Source: an uncultured Muribaculaceae bacterium
GTDB taxonomy: Bacteria > Bacteroidota > Bacteroidia > Bacteroidales > Muribaculaceae
Length of the DNA: 35,758 nucleotides
Assembly (NCBI GenBank): GCA_947386115.1
Contig: CANDNO010000021.1
Span: forward strand, 1 to 35,758
Direction of reading: 5' to 3'
The position numbers and the translations under genes were made by a program. The notes under the pieces were generated by a model that saw only the letters and a list, made by a program, of their open reading frames with translations, had not been told where the DNA came from and made no database searches. Position 1 is the first letter of the stretch. Each line of letters starts with the position of its first letter. Below are positions 18,747 through 26,514 of the stretch, piece by piece.

Positions 18747-18821
18747 TCGTAGGTATTATGATGTATAAGCTGTAGGCTTAACTTTGGGGACCATAGCAGT
18801 GGAAGTTATTTGCCGTGTAGG

Positions 18822-19880
18822 TTAGTAGTTCCACTGGCAAGCTACCATGTGCAGGTTGTCGCAACCTATGGTGCGGAAGTCGGTGATCATGTTGAAACGG
18901 CAGTTAACGTAGGTAAGAGCCTGGTCAAATGATACATCAAGCATGGTGAGCTGGTTGTTGTTGCAAAGCAGACGCTGCAGGAATGTCTGGTTGCTCAGGG
19001 TAAGGCTGGTAAGGTCATTGTATGAGCAGTCGACAAAGAGCAGGTTGGGGCAAGATTCAACTGAAAGGGTGGTGAGGTCGTTGTAAGAGCAAACGAGGTC
19101 GAGCAGAGCGTTACAGTTGCGCATTGCGAGTGTCTGCATATTGTTGTCGCTGCAGATGAAGGTGCTCAGTGAGGGCAGACCCGAGATGATCAGAGAAGTG
19201 ATGTCATTGTCATCGATGTTGAAGTTGGTCAGATTCTCTACACCAAACAGGTTGATGCTTGTGAGCTTGTTGTAACCTGCATAGAGGTTCTTAAGTCCGG
19301 TACAGCCGCTTACTACGAGCTGCTCCAAGTGGTTACCCTGACAGTTAAGGGTCTTGAGCTGAGTTGCGTTGGCAACGTTGAGTCCTACAAGATAGTTGTT
19401 GGAAACATTGAGCAGCTTAACTGCGGGAGCACCTTCGAGGGTGAACTCAGTGAGTCGGTTACGATAGATGTTTACAGTCTCAAGAGCGGTAGCGCCGGCC
19501 ATGTCGATAGACTTGATCTGGTTACGCGATGCATTCAGTTCGGTGAGTGCAGGATCGTTGGCCACAGAAAGCGATGTGATTTTGTTACGGGAAACATCGA
19601 CTTTTGAAAGCTGGTCGAAACCTGAAAGATTAAGTTCGCCTGCAAGTTTCTTATCTTTCCACTCGATGGCGGTAACGTGGCCTGCAACCACTGTGACTCC
19701 CTCCCATGTGGCGGGGGCATTCATATCGACGATCTTCAAGGCCTGGGCGTTTGTAGCGTCTTTCTCGGCGGGCTGCTCTAAGAAAGCCTTGAGCTGTTTC
19801 ATCTCATTTTTGTCAATCTTCTGGGCGAAAGCGGTCGTGCATCCGAGCGCGAGGGCAATCATTAATACAGCTTTTTTCAT
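18822..19880 (-). CDS. Secreted leucine-rich-repeat protein, InlJ-like 21-residue repeats
   Basis: This 352-residue protein starts with a clear signal peptide (MKKAVLMIALALGCTTAFAQ). A lead-in region spans roughly residues 21-80. The rest is leucine-rich repeats of 21 residues with the pattern LxxLxCxxNxLTxLxVxxCxxL. The conserved Asn recurs at 99, 120, 141, 162, 183, 204, 225, 246, 267, 288, 309, 330 and 351, exactly 21 apart without a single insertion. Cysteine occupies the position three before Asn at 180, 243, 264, 285, 306, 327 and 348, forming a ladder as in internalin-J-like proteins. The protein ends at NY, inside the 13th repeat, with no capping or type IX sorting domain. A protein- or glycan-binding role outside the cytoplasm is likely. 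The ligand is unknown. It is divergent from rprX. Confidence 0.9.
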   Translation of the reverse strand: MKKAVLMIALALGCTTAFAQKIDKNEMKQLKAFLEQPAEKDATNAQALKIVDMNAPATWEGVTVVAGHVTAIEWKDKKLAGELNLSGFDQLSKVDVSRNKITSLSVANDPALTELNASRNQIKSIDMAGATALETVNIYRNRLTEFTLEGAPAVKLLNVSNNYLVGLNVANATQLKTLNCQGNHLEQLVVSGCTGLKNLYAGYNKLTSINLFGVENLTNFNIDDNDITSLIISGLPSLSTFICSDNNMQTLAMRNCNALLDLVCSYNDLTTLSVESCPNLLFVDCSYNDLTSLTLSNQTFLQRLLCNNNQLTMLDVSFDQALTYVNCRFNMITDFRTIGCDNLHMVACQWNY

Positions 19881-20131
19881 AATAATAAATAGTTGTTGGT
19901 TGAATAATTTGTGTTTTTCAGTGTGTGTTTGTCACGCTGTTTTTTTGTTGTTTGTATCTTCTAAACAACATGGAGCAAAAAAAGGTTTAGCAAAAGTGAA
20001 TTTTTTTAATCCGGTTATGAGCATTTATTGTCAGGGCGGTTCTCAGTATCATTCAGCAAGGGAGCAGGCACATTATATTATGTGTAATTAATTGAATCGA
20101 AGTGTCATTGTAGGTCGTTATAGTTTTTTTA
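19881..20131. other. Non-coding gap between divergent LRR gene and rprX
   Basis: These 250 bases are AT-rich and contain no gene. The minus-strand upstream region of the LRR gene shows no convincing TAnnTTTG box. The nearest candidate, CACTTTTG (19991-19998), is only a partial match. A weak inverted repeat, CTAAAC/GTTTAG (19961-19966 and 19985-19990), is the only other structure noted. Confidence 0.5.
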
Positions 20132-20163
20132 TTTGCACATCTCCGATAAAAGTGTTAATTTTG
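20132..20163 (+). promoter_or_regulatory. Promoter of rprX-rprY
   Basis: TTTG (20132-20135), 20 bases, then TAATTTTG (20156-20163) is a full match to the Bacteroidetes -33/-7 consensus. Transcription near 20170 would give an unusually long leader of about 130 bases containing several inverted repeats. Confidence 0.75.
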
Positions 20164-20177
20164 AGCCGAAATGCAAA

Positions 20178-20196
20178 TTAACATTTCAAATGTTAA
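20178..20196. promoter_or_regulatory. Perfect palindrome in the rprX leader, candidate operator
   Basis: TTAACATTT (20178-20186) and AAATGTTAA (20188-20196) are perfect inverted repeats around a single base. With a one-base centre it cannot form a good RNA hairpin, so a dimeric DNA-binding protein site is more likely. It lies just downstream of the presumed transcription start. Confidence 0.55.
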
Positions 20197-20232
20197 TAAA
20201 TAGATTCTTCGTTAAACTCGACGATGTATTTC

Positions 20233-20263
20233 TATGGTTTAACAAAAACTAAATTTAACCATA
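20233..20263. repeat. Imperfect inverted repeat in the rprX leader
   Basis: TATGGTT (20233-20239) and AACCATA (20257-20263) form a 7-base inverted repeat around a 17-base A-rich interior. Both arms contain the GTTAA/TTAAC-like core seen elsewhere in this control region. It could be a stem-loop in the leader or paired operator half-sites. Confidence 0.45.
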
Positions 20264-20303
20264 ATTGTTAATAAAGGAAAGAGTTTAAAACTACTATATT
20301 AAA

Positions 20304-21842
20304 ATGAAGAAATCGACCATCTGGCTTCTTACTATAATAATGGCAATTGTCTTTGCCGCATTTCTTTATATGCAGTTCATGTATATGGAGAGTATGATAA
20401 AGATGCGTGAAGATCAGTTCAGCGAGGGAGTTCATCGCGGCCTGCACGGCGTTGCCATGCATCTTGAGCAGGACGAGGTGAAGTATTACCTTGAGGAGGA
20501 TGTGTCCTGGATTGAAACTTCGTCGGTCTACTCTCAGTATCCCGATGGTACGCTGCCTCATCTGGGAGGTGTAAAGTATAAGTTCAGCACCTTGAGCGGA
20601 CTCGATGCCGATATCACAATCAAGGCCGATGTTGATAAAATCTTTCATCTGCAAAATGACCAGCGCGACTTTGCTCGACGATACCGTTCGATGCAGGAGG
20701 ATGCATATAAGAAAGACCAGGCGAGGCAGCAGAGCGGGCTTATCAATGATGTGATTCTCAATATCATGAGCCAGGCCGATGACCGTCCGATTACCGAGAG
20801 GGTGGATTCGGCAAAGACAGTAAGTTATCTACAGACAGAGTTTGGCAACAACGGTATTGACATACCTTTTGAAGTGGCGCTCGTGAACCGCGACAATGTG
20901 CCGGTATTCAAGACCTCGGGTTATGCTTCGACCCCCGATGTTCAGGGCAGCATGTTCGTTCGGCCCATTTTCCCTAACGATGCTCCCGACAAGGCATATT
21001 TCCTCAAAGTGTATTTCCCGCACAAGAGTGATTATATACACAAGTCGCTCGGCTTTATCGTGCCGCTGCTTATCATGACTATAATATTACTTATCATATT
21101 TATATATATTATAGTAGTAGCATTCAGGCAGAAGAAGCTTACGGAGATGAAAAATGATTTCATCAACAACATGACACATGAATTCAAAACGCCCATTTCG
21201 ACGATTTCGCTTGCAGCACAGATGCTCAACGACGATTCGGTGCGTAAGTCTCCTGCCATGTTGCAGCATGCTGCCTCTATTATAAACGATGAGACAAAGC
21301 GCCTGCGTTTCCAGGTCGAGAAGGTATTGCAGATGTCGATGTTCGATAAGAAAAAAGCTACAGTAAGACTTCAGGAAATCGACGCCAACTCGGTTATATA
21401 CAATATCATCAACACTTTTAAACTTAAGGTTGAACGATACGGCGGTTCGATAGAGTCGAATCTTGATGCCGATGATGCAATTGTAATGGTCGATGAGATG
21501 CATTTTACCAATGTAATATTTAACCTGCTTGACAATGCAGTCAAATATCGCCGTGAAGATGTGCCTCTCAAGCTCAACGTATCGACTCGCGATATCGATA
21601 ACGACCGGCTGCAGATTACGGTAAGTGATAACGGTATAGGCATAAAGAAAGAGGACCTTAAGAAAATATTTGACAGGTTCTATCGTGTTCATACCGGCAA
21701 CCGTCATGATGTCAAAGGCTTTGGCCTCGGTCTTGCTTATGTCAAGAAGATGGTCGAGGTACTTGGCGGTGAGATTAAGGCCGAGAGTGAAATTAATGTT
21801 GGAACAAAATTTATTATAATATTACCACTAACTAAAAATTAA
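20304..21842 (+). CDS. rprX: Sensor histidine kinase RprX
   Basis: This 512-residue membrane sensor kinase is similar to RprX of Bacteroides fragilis. One transmembrane helix lies at about residues 5-27 and a second at about 248-274, enclosing a periplasmic sensor domain of roughly 220 residues. The cytoplasmic part has the phospho-accepting His292 in FINNMTHEFKTPIST, N box NLLDNAVKY (407-415), G1 DNGIGI (442-447), F box FDRFYRV and G2 GFGLGL (472-477), so the kinase looks active. There is no HAMP domain between the second helix and the H box. The partner response regulator follows 7 bases later. The signal sensed is not evident from the sequence. Confidence 0.95.
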   Translation: MKKSTIWLLTIIMAIVFAAFLYMQFMYMESMIKMREDQFSEGVHRGLHGVAMHLEQDEVKYYLEEDVSWIETSSVYSQYPDGTLPHLGGVKYKFSTLSGLDADITIKADVDKIFHLQNDQRDFARRYRSMQEDAYKKDQARQQSGLINDVILNIMSQADDRPITERVDSAKTVSYLQTEFGNNGIDIPFEVALVNRDNVPVFKTSGYASTPDVQGSMFVRPIFPNDAPDKAYFLKVYFPHKSDYIHKSLGFIVPLLIMTIILLIIFIYIIVVAFRQKKLTEMKNDFINNMTHEFKTPISTISLAAQMLNDDSVRKSPAMLQHAASIINDETKRLRFQVEKVLQMSMFDKKKATVRLQEIDANSVIYNIINTFKLKVERYGGSIESNLDADDAIVMVDEMHFTNVIFNLLDNAVKYRREDVPLKLNVSTRDIDNDRLQITVSDNGIGIKKEDLKKIFDRFYRVHTGNRHDVKGFGLGLAYVKKMVEVLGGEIKAESEINVGTKFIIILPLTKN

Positions 21843-21849
21843 GTAGACT

Positions 21850-22554
21850 ATGGAAGAAAGAATGAGAATTCTTCTGTGCGAAGATGATGAGAACCTGGGC
21901 ATGCTGCTCAGAGAATACCTCCAGGCCAAGGGCTTCAACGCCGACCTCTTCGCCGACGGTGAAAGTGGCTATAAAGCCTTCTTGAAGGGCAAGTATGATA
22001 TTTGTGTCCTCGATGTGATGATGCCTAAAAAGGATGGCTTCACACTGGCTCAAGAGATACGCACTGTCAACAGTGAGGTGCCTATTATATTCCTTACCGC
22101 TAAATCGCTGAAAGAGGATATCCTTGACGGCTTCAAGATCGGTGCCGATGATTATATCACCAAACCCTTCTCAATGGAGGAACTCGTATTCCGTATTGAA
22201 GCTATCCTGCGCCGTGTAAAGGGCAAGAAGGGCCGTGAAATCACCATGTACAAGATCGGTAAGTTCACATTCGACACCCAGAAACAGGTGCTCATGATCG
22301 GCGACAAGGTTACCAAACTCACCACAAAGGAGTCGGAGCTTCTCAGCCTGTTGTGTGCACATGTAAATGAGATTCTTGAGCGCAACTTTGCACTTAAGAC
22401 TATCTGGATCGATGACAACTATTTCAACGCCCGTTCTATGGATGTTTACATTACCAAGCTGCGTAAGCATCTCAAAGATGATCCCTCGATCGAGATTATC
22501 AACATCCACGGCAAGGGTTACAAGCTTATCGCTCCCGAGGCCGAAGCCGAATAA
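21850..22554 (+). CDS. rprY: Response regulator RprY, OmpR/PhoB family
   Basis: This 234-residue transcription factor has an N-terminal receiver domain with the acidic pair Asp12-Asp13, phospho-acceptor Asp55 (CVLDVMMPKKDG), Thr83 (FLTAKS) and Lys105 (DDYITKPFSMEEL). A C-terminal winged-helix DNA-binding domain follows from about 135, ending KHLKDDPSIEIINIHGKGYKLI. All phosphotransfer residues are intact. It is coupled to rprX with a 7-base gap. The first ATG (21850) is used. ATG 21862 would remove four residues and still leave a full receiver. The rprX upstream region is rich in GTTAA/TTAAC half-sites, which makes autoregulation plausible but untested. Confidence 0.96.
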   Translation: MEERMRILLCEDDENLGMLLREYLQAKGFNADLFADGESGYKAFLKGKYDICVLDVMMPKKDGFTLAQEIRTVNSEVPIIFLTAKSLKEDILDGFKIGADDYITKPFSMEELVFRIEAILRRVKGKKGREITMYKIGKFTFDTQKQVLMIGDKVTKLTTKESELLSLLCAHVNEILERNFALKTIWIDDNYFNARSMDVYITKLRKHLKDDPSIEIINIHGKGYKLIAPEAEAE

Positions 22555-22575
22555 TCGATAAACGATATCATATTA

Positions 22576-22613
22576 AATGCCCGTCTTACATATACTATTG
22601 TAAGGCGGGCATT
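22576..22613. terminator. Bidirectional terminator between rprY and lipoprotein gene
   Basis: AATGCCCGTCTTACA (22576-22590) pairs with TGTAAGGCGGGCATT (22599-22613) over 15 positions with one G-U type pair and an 8-base loop. It lies between convergent genes, 21 bases after the rprY stop. The flanks are AT-rich but lack a long T-run. Confidence 0.82.
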
Positions 22614-22618
22614 ATTTA

Positions 22619-22894
22619 TTATTCTACAAATGCCGAGTCGGCGAATGCTTGCCTGAACTCGCGTGCGAAGTCGGCTCCTATCTCACTATCAAGCAGCGTC
22701 TCGCGCGCATTGACATCGAGCAGGAAATTCTGGCGCTCCATTTCGCTGCAGCCTGTGAGCATTGACCGATAGGTCGTAGCATATTCATAGCCAAGATTTC
22801 GAATGAATTGCATGTCGGGTTGACTTGCGTTTTTATCGTTGCCTGTGCATGACATGAGAGCAGCGGTGGCTATGCAAATTTCAGACTTATTCAT
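22619..22894 (-). CDS. Small putative lipoprotein, unknown function
   Basis: This 91-residue protein has a short hydrophobic N-terminus and a Cys in ICIATAALMSC, giving a plausible though imperfect lipobox (Leu-Met-Ser-Cys at about 13-16). The following NDKNASQ is a typical post-lipobox linker. The mature part is helical and acidic, with no recognised domain. The ATG at 22894 overlaps the end of ispH by 8 bases, so it is translationally coupled as the last gene of the porQ-cmk-ispH unit. A TTG at 22900 is the only alternative start. The hydrophobic stretch is shorter than usual, so membrane anchoring is moderately supported. No function is assigned. Confidence 0.7.
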   Translation of the reverse strand: MNKSEICIATAALMSCTGNDKNASQPDMQFIRNLGYEYATTYRSMLTGCSEMERQNFLLDVNARETLLDSEIGADFAREFRQAFADSAFVE

Positions 22895-23753
22895 TGTCAA
22901 TGTTGGTTATGTATTCCTTGACTTGTTCCATGAGCCATCGGGGTGTCGATGTCGCGCCACACACACCTACCGATTTGATATTGTCGAGTAGCTTTCTGTC
23001 AACATCAGCAGCACTCGAAACCATATAGGTGTTCGGGTTCACATCCTTGCATTCATTGAACAGTATGCGCCCATTACTGCTTTTGGCGCCTGATACGAAA
23101 AGAATCAGATCATGGCGCGAGGCAAATTCTCTCAGGCGCTCCACGCGATTGGCTACCTGGCGGCATATTGTGTCGTAAGAAACGAGGAGCGCTCCTCCTG
23201 TCATTCTGCGCGATATCTCGTCGCGCATCTTGCGGAATCCTTCAATCGACTTTGTGGTTTGAGAGAATAGCCTGATGTCGCGTGTAAAGTCAAGGCAGTT
23301 AATCTCATCTACACTTTCCAGCACAATAGCGTGCCCATCGGTTTGGCCAACGAGTCCGTTCACCTCGGCATGACCTCGCTTGCCGTAGATTACAATCTGC
23401 ACACGGTCGCCATTCTCAGTGTAGCAATCCTTTACTCGGCGTTGTAACTGAAGTACAACCGGACAAGTAGCATCAATTATTTCTATGTCGTTGCGGCGTG
23501 CGATGTCGTAGGTCGACGGTGGCTCTCCATGAGCGCGCAACAGTACGCGGGCGTTGTGCAAACGGCTTAGTTGCTCGTGGGTTATGGTATCCATACCCAG
23601 ATCGTGTAGGCGAGCTACTTCTTCGCCATTGTGCACGATATCGCCTAAGCAGTACAGGCGACCGCCCCGCGACAATTCTTCCTCGGCCTTGTTTATCGCT
23701 GTCGTGACACCGAAGCAGAATCCCGAACCCTGATCGATCGTTACATCAATCAT
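22887..23753 (-). CDS. ispH: 4-hydroxy-3-methylbut-2-enyl diphosphate reductase
   Basis: This 288-residue iron-sulfur enzyme makes isopentenyl and dimethylallyl diphosphate in the last MEP-pathway step. The three Fe-S ligands are Cys13 (GFCFGV), Cys97 (DATCPVV) and Cys198 (YDTICRQVANR). Substrate-contacting His41, His75 (RAHGEPP) and the catalytic Glu131 in GHAEVNGLVGQ are present. The final GATSTPRWLMEQV is also conserved. It is the compact, single-domain form without a fused S1/RpsA domain. It overlaps cmk by 8 bases and the lipoprotein gene by 8 bases, so translational coupling is likely. Confidence 0.97.
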   Translation of the reverse strand: MIDVTIDQGSGFCFGVTTAINKAEEELSRGGRLYCLGDIVHNGEEVARLHDLGMDTITHEQLSRLHNARVLLRAHGEPPSTYDIARRNDIEIIDATCPVVLQLQRRVKDCYTENGDRVQIVIYGKRGHAEVNGLVGQTDGHAIVLESVDEINCLDFTRDIRLFSQTTKSIEGFRKMRDEISRRMTGGALLVSYDTICRQVANRVERLREFASRHDLILFVSGAKSSNGRILFNECKDVNPNTYMVSSAADVDRKLLDNIKSVGVCGATSTPRWLMEQVKEYITNIDNE

Positions 23754-24450
23754 GGTGCCCGATTACATTATTATATAATTGCAACAGGCGCTTGTTCTGC
23801 TCGTCAATGGTCATAGACGAGTTGTCAAAATCGATGGCATCATCGGCTCTTCTCAGAGGGCTTTCGGCACGTGTTTCATCGATGTGATCGCGCTGTTTAA
23901 CATTGTCAAGAATCTCGTCATAAGAAACCTTTTCGCCTTTGTCGAGCAGTTCTTTGAGTCGACGCTCGGCACGTGTCTCCGCCGGCGCGTTTACAAAAAT
24001 CTTGAGCTCGGCATTAGGAAATACGGTAGTGCCTATATCTCGGCCATCCATTACGATTCCGCGCTCCCGGCCGAATTGCTGCTGCAAGGCAACAAGCCGA
24101 TGACGCACCTCGGGAATCGCTGCCACTCGTGATACATTGTTTGAAACCGGCAGTTGGCGTATTTCCTTTTCAACGTTTTCACCGTTGAGTAGTGTATTCT
24201 GCTGTTCGTTGCTAACTGCAAAGTCAATTTTGATATCAGGAAGAGCTGCTATAAGTTTATTTGTGTCAACAGAGCCGTCGGGCAGTATCATTCCGTTGCG
24301 CATGGCATACAGGGTGACTGCGCGGTACATGGCTCCCGAATCAATGTAGCGGTAGCCTATGACGCGGGCAAGTGCCCTTGCCATGCTGCTTTTACCCGAC
24401 GAAGAGTAGCCGTCGATCGCTATAATGATTTTATTATCGTTATCGTTCAT
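23746..24450 (-). CDS. cmk: Cytidylate kinase
   Basis: This 234-residue P-loop kinase phosphorylates CMP and dCMP for pyrimidine nucleotide recycling. IAIDGYSSSGKSSMARALA has the P-loop with Lys20. YRYIDSGAMYRAVTLYA is the CMP-binding region. IVMDGRDIGTTVFPNAELKIFVNA is the diagnostic Cmk segment, followed by AETRAERRLKEL and RDHIDETRAESPLRRADDAI. Length is normal. Two bases separate it from porQ upstream and it overlaps ispH by 8 bases. It is thus an internal member of a four-gene unit. Confidence 0.97.
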   Translation of the reverse strand: MNDNDNKIIIAIDGYSSSGKSSMARALARVIGYRYIDSGAMYRAVTLYAMRNGMILPDGSVDTNKLIAALPDIKIDFAVSNEQQNTLLNGENVEKEIRQLPVSNNVSRVAAIPEVRHRLVALQQQFGRERGIVMDGRDIGTTVFPNAELKIFVNAPAETRAERRLKELLDKGEKVSYDEILDNVKQRDHIDETRAESPLRRADDAIDFDNSSMTIDEQNKRLLQLYNNVIGHHD

Positions 24451-24452
24451 GA

Positions 24453-25484
24453 TTAATGAAGTATGTCGTTTATGTTCAAAGTCAGATTCAGCATGAATGT
24501 GGTTGCACCCGTGTGGGGTTGGGCGAGCGCGAGCGATACGTTGAAGCGACGTGCGTTAAGTCCCGCTCCAAGAGAGAATCCCGAAAGGAAATTACGCGAG
24601 TAGGTCGACATATCGGTGCGTGTTTTATAGTTATATCCAAGCGACAGATAGAAACGTTCGCTTGATATAAGTTCGGCTCCAAAAACAAGGTGCCGGAAAA
24701 GATTACTTGAAAACGAGTCCTTTACAACCGGTTCGGACTCTGTGCTGTTGTCGCCGGTCTCGATATAGGGCAAGTGCCATTTGGTGAGGTTCCAGGCTGT
24801 GACTGAAAAGCGCACTGGAAAATCTCCGAACGATTGGGCCCAACCTATGCGCAGGTCGATGGGAAGGCGGTCACTGCGGTCGTTGAATTTCTTGAGTTGT
24901 CCTCCTAAATTTGCTCCTACGATTGAAAATGACAGGTCACGGTCGGGGTCATAGTAATTAAGGCCCAGGTCGGTAGCGAGAGCCATCGCCGAGTACTGTT
25001 CGTAACTGCTGTAAAGCAACTTTACGTTGATGCCACCACGCCAGCAACCGTAGATGTCGTAGGAGAAACTTCCGTTGAACGCAACATCTTTGGGTGAGAA
25101 TTTTCCTGTAATCACACCGGTTTCATCGGCTGCCGTAATTGAACCATAGCCGAAATATTGAATGCCTGCACTCCAGGCACCGTACTCTCCGGCCGAATGT
25201 GTGTAACGTGCACCCGCAAAGTTCGAATCCCCAAGATATCTCATGTAATTGATTCCGAGCTGGCTCGACATCTCGCCGCCGAGCAGAGCGGGATTCTGGT
25301 CGGTACTGTTGATGTCGTCGTTGACGTTTGTAATATTCACACCACCGAGTCCATATATTCGGGCCGATGACGTCACATTCAAGAAGTTATATGCCGAAGA
25401 ACCATCCTGTGCCGACATCACCATGTGAGCCGGACAGCACAATAGCGCAACTGCAAATGCCTTTTTAAGCCAATTTCTGTTCAT
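24453..25484 (-). CDS. porQ: Type IX secretion system protein PorQ
   Basis: This 343-residue outer-membrane beta-barrel-type protein resembles PorQ of Porphyromonas gingivalis. A signal peptide (MNRNWLKKAFAVALLCCPAHMVMSA) is followed by the PorQ/PorV-like opening YNFLNVTSSARIYGLGGVNIT and STDQNPALLG. Many alternating amphipathic strands follow, ending in a terminal strand (FMLNLTLNINDILH). PorQ with PorV, PorU and PorZ is associated with the attachment of type IX cargo to the cell surface. The frame is open to 25646, but that start would lie upstream of the -7 box and overlap dapF, so the ATG at 25484 is used. It heads the porQ-cmk-ispH unit. Placement beside cmk recalls the P. gingivalis arrangement as I remember it. 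Confidence 0.88.
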   Translation of the reverse strand: MNRNWLKKAFAVALLCCPAHMVMSAQDGSSAYNFLNVTSSARIYGLGGVNITNVNDDINSTDQNPALLGGEMSSQLGINYMRYLGDSNFAGARYTHSAGEYGAWSAGIQYFGYGSITAADETGVITGKFSPKDVAFNGSFSYDIYGCWRGGINVKLLYSSYEQYSAMALATDLGLNYYDPDRDLSFSIVGANLGGQLKKFNDRSDRLPIDLRIGWAQSFGDFPVRFSVTAWNLTKWHLPYIETGDNSTESEPVVKDSFSSNLFRHLVFGAELISSERFYLSLGYNYKTRTDMSTYSRNFLSGFSLGAGLNARRFNVSLALAQPHTGATTFMLNLTLNINDILH

Positions 25485-25543
25485 TATTAATGTAACGTAA
25501 AGTCGGTATAGTGTATTGTTGAATATTGCCGAAATATTTTTTG

Positions 25544-25551
25544 CAAATTTA
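25544..25551 (-). promoter_or_regulatory. Putative -7 box of porQ unit
   Basis: TAAATTTG on the minus strand matches TAnnTTTG, 60 bases upstream of the porQ ATG. No clear -33 element is visible. It lies back to back with the dapF promoter. Confidence 0.4.
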
Positions 25552-25573
25552 CGCAATATTTTTGGTCTGTCGC

Positions 25574-25605
25574 TTAGGAAAAACCAATAATAGCTCGTAA
25601 CTTTG
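25574..25605 (+). promoter_or_regulatory. Promoter of dapF-dapL-glnN-purF unit
   Basis: TAACTTTG (25598-25605) is a full -7 match with TTAG (25574-25577) 20 bases upstream. The implied leader to the dapF ATG is about 25 bases. Confidence 0.6.
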
Positions 25606-25636
25606 CACCCGTAAAAGTTAACACTATTTCCAATAG

Positions 25637-26506
25637 ATGGAACCAATACTATTCACCAAGATGCAGGGCATTGGCAATGACTATGTTTACATAGACTGCC
25701 TGTCTGCTTGCCCCGATAATCTTGCCTCCCTGTCGCGAGAGATGAGCGACCGGCACACGGGAGTGGGAGGCGACGGCATCATACTCATTCTGCCGTCGAG
25801 TGAGGCCGACTTTAAAATGCGTATTTTCAATGCCGACGGTTCGGAAGCCCGTATGTGTGGCAATGGCGCTCGCTGCGTCGCTAAATACGTATATGACAAC
25901 AATCTGACCGATAAACTGCATCTAACGCTCGAAACCCTTTCGGGCGTTAAACATTTATACCTGAAGCCGGGTGGTGGCGGTTTGGTCGAGTCGGTTACTG
26001 TCGACATGGGTTTACCCTCACTTTTGACTGATGAAATTCCTGTCAATACATCTGATGACTGTTTTATAAATCGACCGGTGAGTCTTGACTTGTCGGGTCA
26101 ATCAACTATTAATATTTCGGCCGTCTCAATCGGCAATCCGCATGCTGTAGTCTTTGTTGACAATCTTGATTGTGTGGATGTCGAGCAGGTAGGGCGGGCA
26201 CTTGAACACCATGATCTGTTCCCCGAAGGGGTGAATGTGGAATTCGCCCAAGTAAGTGATTCGGGCGAAATTCGTATGCGCGTATGGGAACGCGGCAGCG
26301 GTATTACTCTCGCGTGCGGCACCGGTGCGTGTGCCACACTTGTGGCTGCCCACGTTAACGGATTGTGTGGTCGAAAAGCCGTCATACATCTCGACGGTGG
26401 CGACTTAATGGTTGAGTGGCAGGACGGGCATTGTGGCCATGTCATGATGACCGGTCCGGCGAAGACAGTCTTTAAAGGTAGTTACACACGTCAAAACCAA
26501 GGGTAA
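25637..26506 (+). CDS. dapF: Diaminopimelate epimerase
   Basis: This 289-residue, cofactor-independent racemase converts LL- to meso-diaminopimelate for lysine and peptidoglycan. The two catalytic cysteines are visible as Cys74 in NADGSEARMCGNGARC and Cys227 in LACGTGACAT. The N-terminal MQGIGNDYVYID and GVGGDGIIL are family signatures. It is full length and starts 31 bases after the -7 box. It is followed after 8 bases by dapL, whose product supplies its substrate, so the two-step branch is encoded in one transcript. Confidence 0.97.
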   Translation: MEPILFTKMQGIGNDYVYIDCLSACPDNLASLSREMSDRHTGVGGDGIILILPSSEADFKMRIFNADGSEARMCGNGARCVAKYVYDNNLTDKLHLTLETLSGVKHLYLKPGGGGLVESVTVDMGLPSLLTDEIPVNTSDDCFINRPVSLDLSGQSTINISAVSIGNPHAVVFVDNLDCVDVEQVGRALEHHDLFPEGVNVEFAQVSDSGEIRMRVWERGSGITLACGTGACATLVAAHVNGLCGRKAVIHLDGGDLMVEWQDGHCGHVMMTGPAKTVFKGSYTRQNQG

Positions 26507-26514
26507 ATTATTAT

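Noticed and set aside
19468-20091. Open frame of 207 codons antisense to the start of the LRR gene and extending into the gap
   Set aside because: The overlapping sense gene has a signal peptide and 13 regular repeats. The antisense translation has no recognisable family, and its tail in the gap is not coding-like.
21087-21707. Open frame of 206 codons antisense to rprX
   Set aside because: The sense strand carries all histidine-kinase boxes in order. The antisense product shows no domain or promoter and is explained by codon bias.
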